Part shown: positions 1 to 7,300 of the stretch, in pieces
Layout: every line of letters starts with the position of its first letter
Numbering within the stretch: position 1 is the stretch's first letter
NCBI GenBank assembly: GCA_003171295.1
Contig: PMYF01000079.1
Coordinates: 1-7,616 of the forward strand
Direction: 5' to 3'
From: Acidobacteriota bacterium
Lineage (GTDB): Bacteria > Acidobacteriota > Terriglobia > UBA7540
DNA: 7,616 bases
Notes under the pieces: generated by a model
Databases searched by the model: none
Told to the model about the DNA's origin: nothing
Seen by the model: the letters and a program-made list of their open reading frames with translations, nothing else
Program-made: the position numbers and the translations under genes

Positions 1-100
1 CGCTATCGACGGATTGGGGTGGAGGTTTCGGGGTCGCCTTGCCGACGCGCGCAGTCCGGGAGTCCTCCGGCCAAAGGGGCAAAGGAAATCATGAGGCGCG

Positions 101-865
101 TCAGGCGACGCGCTCGCGCTCGAAGAACTGCGGGCCTGTCTCGCGGAAGTGGTCGAGGGACGTGAACTGCTTGTCGGCCGCGTTCGTGATGCGGGTGCGG
201 TCCTTCTTGCCGATCCCGCTCTCGAAATCCTGGTGGACCATCACGCTCTTGAAAGAAAGCCGGTGGCGCAGAAATTCCAGGCAGGAGATGGTCGCCAGGC
301 GGGCCTTGTCGCTATCCTTGACTCCGAATAGATAGAGCGGGCGAGGGCCGAAATCGAAGTGGTGGTCAACCTCGTACTCGTCGTGGCCGGCGATGGGAAG
401 GACGCCGGGGCGCGGGTTGTACTCGGCGAGGCGTTCCTCGATGAACTCGGCGAGTTGCTCGTAGAAGAGGCTCTGGATGACCTCGCGCTTGAAGTACTGC
501 GTGCTAGAGACTTTGGCGACAGTCTGCGCGAATTGGAGCATGGCGGGATAGAGCCCGTCCGGCTCGGTTTCGATGTACAGCCGGCCGTCAGCCTCCAGGA
601 TGCGGTTCTCGGCCAGGATGCGGCTGAAGATCCGCTGCTTGTTCACGGTGTCCAGATCGTAGCTGTAAGTAAGCCGCATCAACGTCATGCCGTGATCGCC
701 GACCCGGAGCTTGGTCGATCCGTTGCGGGGTTCATCGAGGAAAATGTCCACCATGTCGCCGTCTTCGTGGAACAAGGGCGCCATGACCTGGACGACGCCC
801 GGACGGCGCTCGCGGAAAGCCACGTGGCCGTTGAACTGCTGCTTGAGTAGCTCCAAGCCGGTCAT
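101..865 (-). CDS. DUF1828/DUF1829 domain protein
   Basis: This 254-residue protein carries an N-terminal DUF1828-like domain (about 25-125) and a C-terminal DUF1829-like region (about 130-245). The DUF1828 signature is visible as LRVGDHGMTLMRL (53-65), followed by the helix KQRIFSRILAENRI (76-89) and the strand DGRLYIET (93-100). The C-terminal part contains HHFDFGPRPLYLFGV (168-182). Both domains are of unknown function and occur in prophage and defence-associated genes. ATG 865 (MTGLELLKQQF) lies 11 bases after the stop of the MAD4-like gene, with no strong ribosome site; a TTG at 880 overlapping that stop is an alternative that adds 5 residues. In-frame codons further up to 1213 overlap the previous gene and read as Arg/Pro/Gly-rich shadow sequence. 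Being last in the visible operon, it may be an accessory regulator or antitoxin-like member, but nothing in the sequence proves this. Confidence 0.8.
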   Translation of the reverse strand: MTGLELLKQQFNGHVAFRERRPGVVQVMAPLFHEDGDMVDIFLDEPRNGSTKLRVGDHGMTLMRLTYSYDLDTVNKQRIFSRILAENRILEADGRLYIETEPDGLYPAMLQFAQTVAKVSSTQYFKREVIQSLFYEQLAEFIEERLAEYNPRPGVLPIAGHDEYEVDHHFDFGPRPLYLFGVKDSDKARLATISCLEFLRHRLSFKSVMVHQDFESGIGKKDRTRITNAADKQFTSLDHFRETGPQFFERERVA

Positions 866-876
866 GAGAGTCGGAC

Positions 877-1515
877 TCAAGGTGTCGGGCGGGGGAACCA
901 GGACTGTAGGACCGCAACCAGCTTCAGGAAGGCGGGGTCCACACAGCGGGCAAACCCGACCTTGCCGGCGAGATCGCGGTAGATGGAGGAGGAGCGCCTG
1001 CGGCGGGCCTCCCTTAGAGCTGCTTCGACCGCCTCCTTGGGACGGGCTGGCTTGAGCTGTCCGGACCGAAGAAACTTCCTCTCCAGCAGCCAGGTTCTCA
1101 AGTCGCGCCCTTGGCAGGGCCAGCCGAGAACCGCGTCCACATGGGGAGAATCGCTCCAGAACCAAGATTCCAGTTCCGGGTCGATGACTACCACCGCGCA
1201 CCGCCCCTGCCAACCGTTCCGTTCGAGGAGTTTCTCGACCTGCGATTCGAGGACCGTTCTTGCAGCACCCTCATCGCCGCAGCCTTCCCGATCAAGAAGC
1301 ACCAGAGCGAAGCTTGCTTTATTCAGAAACGGCCGTAGGAAGTCCTGGCTTTGGCGCAATACAGCGGGATCCCGACGGGGGTGCGTGAAGATCTGCTTGT
1401 TTACGGAACGGATGCCCAAAGAATCGGGCCGCTGGAGAAGCCCTTCCAGGGCGAAGGCGGTGTCCTTGTCAGCGGTAAGGACGAGAAGATCCAATGCGCC
1501 GGAAGAAGGAATCAT
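877..1515 (-). CDS. mad4: Toprim/DUF4276-like putative nuclease, MAD4-like defence protein
   Basis: The 212-residue product resembles MAD4 of the methylation-associated defence system and, more distantly, Toprim-like partners of OLD-type ATPases (RloB, DUF4276, DUF4435). The pattern is DLLVLTADKDTAFALEGLL at 9-27, in the place of the usual Toprim first strand and glutamate, then LVLLDREGCG (71-80) in the place of the DxD strand, then VIDPELESWFW (110-120), a motif typical of DUF4276-like proteins. The first acidic position here is D16/D18 instead of the classical Glu, and the second motif is D75/E77. A conserved-looking block, ARPKEAVEAALREARRRRSS, lies at about 157-176. The ATG at 1515 overlaps the ATPase stop (ATGA), with GGAG 7 bases upstream, so the two proteins are probably made in fixed ratio and act together. 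The likely role is an ATPase-controlled nuclease effector; MAD4 identity is from memory of family sequence, and catalysis is inferred. Confidence 0.75.
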   Translation of the reverse strand: MIPSSGALDLLVLTADKDTAFALEGLLQRPDSLGIRSVNKQIFTHPRRDPAVLRQSQDFLRPFLNKASFALVLLDREGCGDEGAARTVLESQVEKLLERNGWQGRCAVVVIDPELESWFWSDSPHVDAVLGWPCQGRDLRTWLLERKFLRSGQLKPARPKEAVEAALREARRRRSSSIYRDLAGKVGFARCVDPAFLKLVAVLQSWFPRPTP

Positions 1516-2768
1516 CCCAAGACTCCGGCGGCGAAGAGGTCACCCAGATTGACTTCACCCCGCCAATCCCTAAGGGCCGGGTGTTCATCTCCGGTTACGA
1601 TATCGGTAGCGCCTTCGGGGGTCTTGGCAAAACACAAGAGCTGCTTGGGCTTGGCAATCGCCAGCAGAACCGGTGAGTGAGTAGCCACAAGCACCTGGCC
1701 GTCGTAGACGGAGGAAAGCGACTGGTACACCGCCTCCACCGCAGTGGGATGGATGCCGTTCTCCGGCTCTTCGACAAGATAGATGCCGGTGGCATCCGGC
1801 AGGTAAGCGAGAATTGTGAGGGCGAGGAGCCGGAGAGTACCGTCAGAAACCATCCAGGAGGGGACCTCCAGACCGCCACGGTAGCCGACAATGAGGTAGG
1901 CGTGGCGATCATCCTCCCGCTCGACCACCCGAACGCTTTCAAGATCAGGCAGTGCTGTCGACAGGTGATCGATCCACTGCCGGAAATTGTCCGGCGCCTT
2001 GCGCTTGAGGTCCTCAACAACCCAGGGCAAGTTGGAGCCATCGGGCCGGAATCCGCGGCCCTGCCCAGGGGGACTTGCCTGTCGGATGAGGAGGCTGTTC
2101 AGCGCGATCTTCTGGACTCCCTCTTTCAATAAAGACTGTAGCCAAGTGGTTACGGGGAACTTGGATTCATCCCCGACAAGGTTCTCCAAAGTCGAACGGC
2201 GCGGACCGAGCCGGTACGAGGGCGCCCATCCCTTGCCGGATTCCTCGTGGACCTCCGAGTAGAAGTTGTCATTCCCTCCAGAGACCTTGTTGAGGATCAG
2301 TCTCTGGCCCTTGCCACGGGCGGACAAGATCGAGGCAGGAAGCGGCCGCATCTGCGGAAAAGCGAGTTGACGGGCAAGGTTCTTTGGTGTGGCGCGCTTG
2401 AAGAGCGCTTTCTCGGCACGAATTTCCGGTTCGTATGAGTCCGGATCAACGGCGATTTGGACCTCGTATCGGACTGTCTCAAAGCCCTTTTCCCCGAGGA
2501 GGGGCAGCAGCCGCTCAGGTATCCGGGCCTCCAGAGCCAGTTCGATGACGCCGGGCCCTCTCCCCCAGACGAGGTCGAGTGGGTTGCGAGTACGTTCGGA
2601 GAAGGCAGTCTCCAGGCCATCAGACACCAGTCTTCCGAGAAAGGAGATCACATCGAGGAAGGTGGTTTTGCCGCTGGCATTGGGACCGACGAGTATATGC
2701 ATGGCATCGAGGGGGCGCTGGATGAAGCGCAGACAGCGGTAGTTGAGGACCTCAATGCGACTGATCAC
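1512..2768 (-). CDS. AAA/ABC-type ATPase, OLD/RloA-like; candidate MAD3-like partner of the downstream nuclease-like protein
   Basis: This 418-residue cytoplasmic ATPase has the AAA_15/AAA_21 (SMC/ABC-like) layout seen in many defence systems. The N-terminus ISRIEVLNYRCLR is the usual first strand. Walker A is GPNASGKT (28-35), directly followed by TFLDVISFLG. The ABC signature region is SDGTLRLLAL (308-317), Walker B is IYLVEEPENGIHP (329-341) with the catalytic acidic pair E333/E334, and the switch histidine lies in ATHSP (H364). About 270 residues separate the two halves, without an obvious long coiled coil. GTG 2768 is chosen because AAGGGAG lies 7 bases upstream and homology starts there; 54 extra in-frame codons up to 2930 are Arg/Pro-rich shadow sequence. 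Its TGA overlaps the next gene's ATG (ATGA), as expected for a co-translated ATPase/effector pair such as AriA/AriB of PARIS or RloA/RloB. Assignment as MAD3 of the methylation-associated defence system is recalled from annotation and less certain than the ATPase call. Confidence 0.88.
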   Translation of the reverse strand: MISRIEVLNYRCLRFIQRPLDAMHILVGPNASGKTTFLDVISFLGRLVSDGLETAFSERTRNPLDLVWGRGPGVIELALEARIPERLLPLLGEKGFETVRYEVQIAVDPDSYEPEIRAEKALFKRATPKNLARQLAFPQMRPLPASILSARGKGQRLILNKVSGGNDNFYSEVHEESGKGWAPSYRLGPRRSTLENLVGDESKFPVTTWLQSLLKEGVQKIALNSLLIRQASPPGQGRGFRPDGSNLPWVVEDLKRKAPDNFRQWIDHLSTALPDLESVRVVEREDDRHAYLIVGYRGGLEVPSWMVSDGTLRLLALTILAYLPDATGIYLVEEPENGIHPTAVEAVYQSLSSVYDGQVLVATHSPVLLAIAKPKQLLCFAKTPEGATDIVTGDEHPALRDWRGEVNLGDLFAAGVLG

Positions 2769-2775
2769 TGGGTGA

Positions 2776-2782
2776 CTCCCTT
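2776..2782 (-). promoter_or_regulatory. Ribosome binding site AAGGGAG that sets a GTG start
   Basis: AAGGGAG lies 7 bases before the GTG at 2768. It supports GTG 2768 as the start of the ATPase gene, rather than the in-frame ATG at 2930, which would overlap the upstream gene by 130 bases in another frame. Confidence 0.75.
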
Positions 2783-2800
2783 CGGGATCGATCCAATCCG

Positions 2801-3055
2801 CTAGTTTAGCGGAAATCCTCCGCCGTCCTTGGGGAGGCGCACCAGCCCAATGGAGAAGTTCTCCGGCAGGCCCTCGCTGCGGCGCATGAAGGCGCGGAAC
2901 CCGGAGGTTCCGTCGACCGATTTCAGCCACATGTCATTGCGGAAGTGGCCGCGGTCGAGTTTCATCCCGCTCTTCGGTGGTTCGGAGACGGCCTTCGGGC
3001 AACCGATCAGGCCGTCGATCTCTTCCTGGGTGTAGCGGCGGGGGTCGGTGGGCAT
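2801..3055 (-). CDS. Short hypothetical protein, possible C-terminally truncated DUF6978-like protein
   Basis: The 84-residue product begins MPTDPRRYTQEEIDGLIGCP and contains a compact core with RGHFRNDMWL (35-44), FRAFMRRSE (53-61) and LPENFSIGLV (63-72). I recall this core from longer proteins of roughly 140-160 residues, tentatively DUF6978, whose function is unknown; in those the sequence continues well past the SIGLV strand. Here it stops after RLPKDGGGFPLN, so the C-terminal half seems to be missing. The sequence after the stop reads directly into the start of the ATPase gene 32 bases later, which suggests a deletion at a module junction or a natural short form. The start is secure, with AAGGAGG 9 bases upstream. 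No catalytic motif is apparent. Family naming is from memory and uncertain; the existence of the ORF is well supported. Confidence 0.6.
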   Translation of the reverse strand: MPTDPRRYTQEEIDGLIGCPKAVSEPPKSGMKLDRGHFRNDMWLKSVDGTSGFRAFMRRSEGLPENFSIGLVRLPKDGGGFPLN

Positions 3056-3057
3056 AG

Positions 3058-3198
3058 TCAGAGTCCTCCTTGTAAGGTGCGGCCGCGCAGGGCCGGGAGC
3101 TGCGCGGTGAGTTGATTGGCGGCCACGACGGCGCGGCGGTATGGGGCATTCATGCGTTCTCCCCTGCGGTTGGAGTCAAAGCAGTGGATGAGCGGCAT
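3058..3198 (-). CDS. Small hypothetical protein (46 residues, or 31 from an internal start)
   Basis: This small reading frame fills the 145-base space between the PIN-like gene and the 84-residue gene. The first ATG (3198) follows the PIN-like stop by 2 bases (TGA CC ATG), with GAAAGG just upstream, which suggests translational coupling. A second in-frame ATG at 3153 has a stronger ribosome site, AGGGGAG at 3159-3165 with 5-base spacing, and would give 31 residues (MNAPYRRAVVAANQLTAQL onward). The product is Ala/Leu/Arg-rich, probably one amphipathic basic helix, with no known domain. Its last codons contain the AAGGAGG that serves the next gene, and its TGA lies 2 bases before that gene's ATG. 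Good ribosome sites and packing at both ends support it as a real gene. A small antitoxin or an adaptor for a neighbouring protein is possible, but only position supports either. Confidence 0.45.
   Translation of the reverse strand: MPLIHCFDSNRRGERMNAPYRRAVVAANQLTAQLPALRGRTLQGGL
3065..3071 (-). promoter_or_regulatory. Strong ribosome binding site AAGGAGG
   Basis: A perfect AAGGAGG lies 9 bases before the ATG at 3055, inside the last codons of the preceding small ORF. It fixes the start of the 84-residue gene and suggests coupled translation of the two. Confidence 0.8.
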
Positions 3199-3200
3199 GG

Positions 3201-3659
3201 TCAGCCTTTCAGGCCGAGATCCTTCCAGGTCCAGGTCTCGGTGGTTTTCTTCTGGGTGTCGTGATCGATCGTCTTGATCGTGATGCTCTCCCAGGTCAGG
3301 CGGACCTTGATTTCATCCAGGTAAAGCGCTTCGCCGGTTGGATTGTACTCGTCCATCAGCTTCAGCAGGAGCTGGGGGAAGTGCTTCGCCATTGCCCCTT
3401 CGTTCTTAGGGAGGATGATGAGGCCGGGAGACGTGCGAAGCGGGTACTGGCGGTCGTTCCAAAAGTCCTCATCATGGGTGAGCAAGTACCGGCCAAGCTC
3501 GCGGGCTTTCTTGTAGTGGAAACTGTCGTCCTGCTGACACCGAAGTTTGGGATCGTCGCGAACCCAGAGAACATCCATTTTATCCTTGCCGCGGAGGTGT
3601 TCGACGATCTCCTGTTCGATGTTGTTGTCGGCGTACAGGCGCCACTTGTAGGGTTTCAT
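3201..3659 (-). CDS. DUF5615 family PIN-like protein
   Basis: This 152-residue protein resembles the DUF5615/Mut7-C type of PIN-like domain, a fold typical of metal-dependent RNases and of toxins in toxin-antitoxin pairs. The acidic pattern is visible: D11 in LYADNNI near the first strand, D44/D45 in the middle followed by a helix (YKKARELGR), and D63 and D65 in LLTHDEDFW, the family's typical LLTxDxDF block. The C-terminal third (about 100-152) contains strand-rich sequence (VRLTWESITIKTI) beyond the minimal domain. The usual partner of DUF5615 toxins is a small DUF433 antitoxin; none is recognisable here. The immediate downstream neighbour is instead a very small ORF whose ATG begins 2 bases after this stop. 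The upstream neighbour is the HEPN-like gene, 23 bases away. The ATG at 3659 has little Shine-Dalgarno sequence. Catalytic activity and a role in phage defence are inferred from fold and context. Confidence 0.8.
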   Translation of the reverse strand: MKPYKWRLYADNNIEQEIVEHLRGKDKMDVLWVRDDPKLRCQQDDSFHYKKARELGRYLLTHDEDFWNDRQYPLRTSPGLIILPKNEGAMAKHFPQLLLKLMDEYNPTGEALYLDEIKVRLTWESITIKTIDHDTQKKTTETWTWKDLGLKG

Positions 3660-3682
3660 GGCTTACACGCGGAGTGGCTTCT

Positions 3683-4264
3683 TCAAAGGATGTCCAGCTC
3701 TTCCGGGGAGAGGTGGAGAAAGAACGCGCCGATCTTGGTCATGTCTTCCAAGAAGGCCCGCAGACCTTCGATGGTGAAGATGTTCTTCCCCTTCCACTCC
3801 GGTTTGGATCTCCTGAGATTCTCCGGGAAGAAGGCATGGGCCAACCCATTCCGGAGGGCGTTGAGGCGTTCGATATCGGCCGCCACGGCCTTCGGCACCG
3901 TCGATATGGATTTCACGAAGCGAAGCTTGGCCATCAGCGACAGCTCTTCGAGCACATGATAATTGAACACTTTGAAGCGCTTGGTCTTCCAGAGCATGAT
4001 AAAGCTCTTCTTTCGCCCAAAGAAGAACTGAGCGATGCGCGCGTTGAGGTGTTCATCGGTCAGCGTATAGCTGGTGATGACCTCGCCGATGATGAACTGG
4101 CGCTTCATGCGTTCCAGGAGCGGCGTGCGGGCAGCCGGTTCATATGATCGGATGTCCCGGTAGTCGAGCTTCAGCAGGGATGTAATCTCTTCAAGCTCCC
4201 TGAGAAGCCGACGCTGATGTTGGGTCAGACGGTCAGCGGATTTGGGAGTGGTGGTTCGTGGCAT
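3683..4264 (-). CDS. Uncharacterised protein with HEPN-like RNxxxH motif, putative RNase effector
   Basis: The 193-residue product is mostly helical by composition and has no signal peptide or membrane segment. I do not recognise a named family with certainty. Residues 131-145 carry the run IERLNALRNGLAHAF, with RNGLAH at 138-143. This is the Rx4H arrangement (R138, H143) used as the catalytic motif of HEPN ribonucleases in many toxin, abortive-infection and CRISPR proteins. Many non-catalytic HEPN proteins have similar motifs, so activity is inferred. The N-terminal part (about 11-60) is charged and helical, and a basic, aromatic stretch lies at 81-103. The gene follows trlF by 38 bases and precedes the PIN-like gene by 23, so it is part of the same operon. 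The start is uncertain. ATG 4264 (MPRTTTPKS) has no clear ribosome site; a GTG at 4294 sits only 3 bases after an AAGGAG that overlaps the trlF stop and would add 10 residues. The open frame reaching up to 4375 overlaps trlF and is not used here. Confidence 0.75.
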   Translation of the reverse strand: MPRTTTPKSADRLTQHQRRLLRELEEITSLLKLDYRDIRSYEPAARTPLLERMKRQFIIGEVITSYTLTDEHLNARIAQFFFGRKKSFIMLWKTKRFKVFNYHVLEELSLMAKLRFVKSISTVPKAVAADIERLNALRNGLAHAFFPENLRRSKPEWKGKNIFTIEGLRAFLEDMTKIGAFFLHLSPEELDIL

Positions 4265-4302
4265 AGTCTGGCCAAATTGGAAGATGAGGGGCACGCGCTC
4301 CT

Positions 4303-7300
4303 TCAGATCGGTGGCAGCGAGTACTTCTGTTCGCGACGTCGAAAGGCTTCCGCACCTCCTTCCAGAATCCTGCAAACGTCATGACGGATTCCGAGGGAAC
4401 CGTCTGGCATGACGGTGTTTTCCAGTGCACCGCTGCGATACTCAATACGAGGGCTTCGCGTACCGTCGAAGTCAGCCACGATCACCTGTTCAGCGTCCGT
4501 ATTAACGACAAGGTTTGGGTTGTGAGTGATCGTGATTATCTGGCGCGACCTCTTACGCTTCCGAAAGTATTGGATCAAGTTATCGTATATCGAAATATTG
4601 TCAAGATTTTCCTCTGGTTGATCGATGATGAGCGGTCGGCTGTCTTCCTGTTCGATCTCAAGATATAAGAGCAGCAATACTATGCCTTTCTGTCCTGGAG
4701 AAAGCAACTCTAAATCCTTGTTATCGAATTTGATCGAGTAGGAGACCGAGTACAGCTCGGTACTAAAGAACCAGTCATCGAAATCCCGCTCAACCTTTCC
4801 CTTCCTGAGTTGCTCGGTTATGCGTAGGGGGTTGCCCTCGGCATCAGATAAAAACGACTGATAGAGGTCTGAAGCTATCGCCCTAGCTTCATCACGCCGG
4901 AACTCGCTCTCCTCGATACGACGGAAAAACTCCTTGAGCGCATTGCCGAGCGCCGCTTCCTCTCGATACCGCCCGCGCCGAGTCCGATCCAGAAGCTCCG
5001 ATAGGCCCTGCTGATTCTGCTTAGTCAAGTCGGCATTTATCCGTGAAGCAAAGGTCAGTTTTTTGTCGACATCGCTTCCGGCTTGCAACACTGCCCGCAG
5101 GGGAGTGTAGAGCCCCTCCAAGGTCTGACGCTCTTCCTGAAGGACATCGAAGACATCAAGATACCGCTCAAGACGATCTGCAGTGTCGGTTGCTAGCCGC
5201 GGTTGGACTACCTCGGCGATCTCCTTTATTTCCTGTTGCAGCGAGGTAATCGTATTGCCCACAGTCTGCCGCTCGGTTTGATATTTTTCAAAGGCAGCGC
5301 GTTTGGTCTGGCTCAACTGCAGCCGATTACTGACGGTATCGAGCTGCGCGTCAAGCGATGCCAATGATGAAATCGCCTGATCCGCCTGTCCCAGCTCCAA
5401 CCAACTGATTTCGTCTCGCAAGGATGCGCTTCTGGTTTTCAGAATGGCCTTGGCGCTCGGCGGCATCTGGACACGGAACGACTCAGCCTGCTCACCAAGG
5501 CCAAGCGCTTCAAGTTGCAAGCTAACGTCAGCGTTGTAGGCTTCTACGTCTTCTGCGAAGAGATCGATACGCGTAGCCAGAGCCTCAAGCGCCGACAACT
5601 GCTCGTGGCGGGAACTGACTTGTTGCTCAATTTGGTTCCGGACGCTCCTTAACCGATCGAGTTCCGCAACATCCGCCTGGCTCTCCGGTGGCAGGTCGGG
5701 TTTGCTTTCGTCGAGCCTCTTCAGTTCCAGAGGCTTTCGCTCTAACTCAGCCTGTTTCTCTGACTGGGTAGCGATCCTGATGCGAGCCTCAGCAATGCGC
5801 TGGTTTAGGAGCTGAATTGACTGCCGCAACTTCTTTTCCTTAAGATTGATCTTCTGCGTGATGATCTGACGCAACTCCTGGAAACTTGAGGCGCCCTGCC
5901 GGTCTTTGGGGTCGAGACGTTGGAAGATAACCCGTTCCATCTCGTGTTGAATCTCTGTGGGGTTCTCCGGGTCACAGAGGCGCTCAACAAACTTTTGAGG
6001 AAGATATTTGGCCTTCTCCGGAGAACGCGGCTGCCGAAGCGGGTACAGAACCTCCACCGGATCGACGTCCCCGGATTGCCAGACTAGCTCTACCTTTGAA
6101 CCGATCAGAGGATTTGGATTGCCAGGTGTTTTCTTGCAGGCCTTCGCCAGAAAGCTCTCCTTCGTGTAGTCACTCTGGTTGAAGCGCTCAGAGCCTGCGG
6201 CGAGAGCAATGACCTCGACAAGGGCACTCTTGCCGGACCCTCGGCCTCCGATAACTGCTACCAAGTCGCTGTTGAGAGGAATTTCAACTGGCTCAAACCA
6301 GTCTGGTGCACTGGTCACACGGACGCTCTTGATGACCTCATGAGGTCGCTTGAGGGCAAGCGGGCTGTCCCCGACGTGGACGCGTTCCGTCGGCTCAAAC
6401 AGAATCTGCCGGAGCCCCGCAAATGTGGTATCGGCCTTGATCCATGTGAAACGCGAACCAATCTGACCAATTGAGTGGGCGTCCGAGGTCTCTACTTGGG
6501 CGCAGACTTTTGATCCGTACTCTCCCTTCTGGCCCGCGAGAATGCGACCCAAGTCCGTGTTGCCCCCAACCGTCTTCACGTCAACAATTCCGAAAACAGG
6601 GTGCCGGAAGCTTTCCTTCCGCAGATTCTCGGGCAGCTCTTTGTACCACCCGTCCCCTTGATCGATGTGGGGAAACACGGGCAAAAACTCCCAATCCTCA
6701 TGGAGCTCCAGAATCTGACAAGTTGAGAGAGTGGTGGAGCTAGCAGGCTTGCCGCGGTCAAATCGCTGCGGTGGCACACCTATCGCGTCCAAGAATCGCT
6801 CGACGTACTCGTCCCAATTGAGTTCTCGCGTCACCTGCCCGTTTTGGTCATATTGATACTTGTTTGTGTTCTTCGTAGAGGGATTGAAAACGATCAGAAT
6901 GTGGCACTTATCACTGACTCCGATTTCTACGCCAGGAAAGATGTGAAGCTCTCGGTATCGCGGGTTTGCATCCTCTCGCGCCTTAGTATGGAGGAAATCC
7001 ATGATCGCTTGAATGCCGCGGCCGGTATTGTGATTCGTGATCGCCACAACGGCGAGGTCAGTGCAATGCGCGAGGTACTCTACATAGAGCCGGGCGAACT
7101 CGTCGTCCGAAACAGTTCGGTGGTCCGAATTGATCTGGTCTTTTGCCAGACCAGTGAGAGTCGCCAGCAGTTCGAGCTGCGCCGGCTGGAGATTCAACCC
7201 TCCATAGTTGCAGTAGTGGTTTGTGCAGCCCTGTAGGTCCCACTTCCTCCAGATGGAGCCGCGAGAGAGCGGCGAAGGTTCGAATGGCTGAGGAGAGGTT

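Noticed and set aside
57..71. Imperfect CCGG...CCGG palindrome downstream of the last gene, considered as a terminator
   Set aside because: The stem is only about 4 base pairs with a mismatch and there is no T-tract, so it is not a credible intrinsic terminator.
3..92. 29-codon minus-strand ORF after the last gene
   Set aside because: It has no clear ribosome site, no recognisable sequence and chance-level length. Positions 1-100 are left unannotated.
359..850. Plus-strand ORF of 163 codons
   Set aside because: It is antisense to the DUF1828 gene, Val/Asp/Glu-rich as expected of a shadow frame in GC-rich DNA, and resembles no family.
866..1213. N-terminal extension of the DUF1828 frame to 370 codons
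   Set aside because: It overlaps the MAD4-like gene completely in another frame and reads as Arg/Pro/Gly/Ser-rich sequence; homology begins at ATG 865.
983..1552. Plus-strand ORF of 189 codons
   Set aside because: It lies antisense to the MAD4-like gene and crosses the ATGA junction; Ser/Arg-rich composition with no domain.
3261..3959. Plus-strand ORF of 232 codons (and another at 3674-4147)
   Set aside because: Both run antisense to the PIN-like and HEPN-like genes, which have recognisable motifs; no motif is visible in the plus-strand products.
6471..6743. Plus-strand 90-codon ORF and minus-strand 67-codon ORF (6576-6779) inside trlF
   Set aside because: Both lie within the PHP-like part of trlF, which is conserved in its own frame; they are shadow frames.
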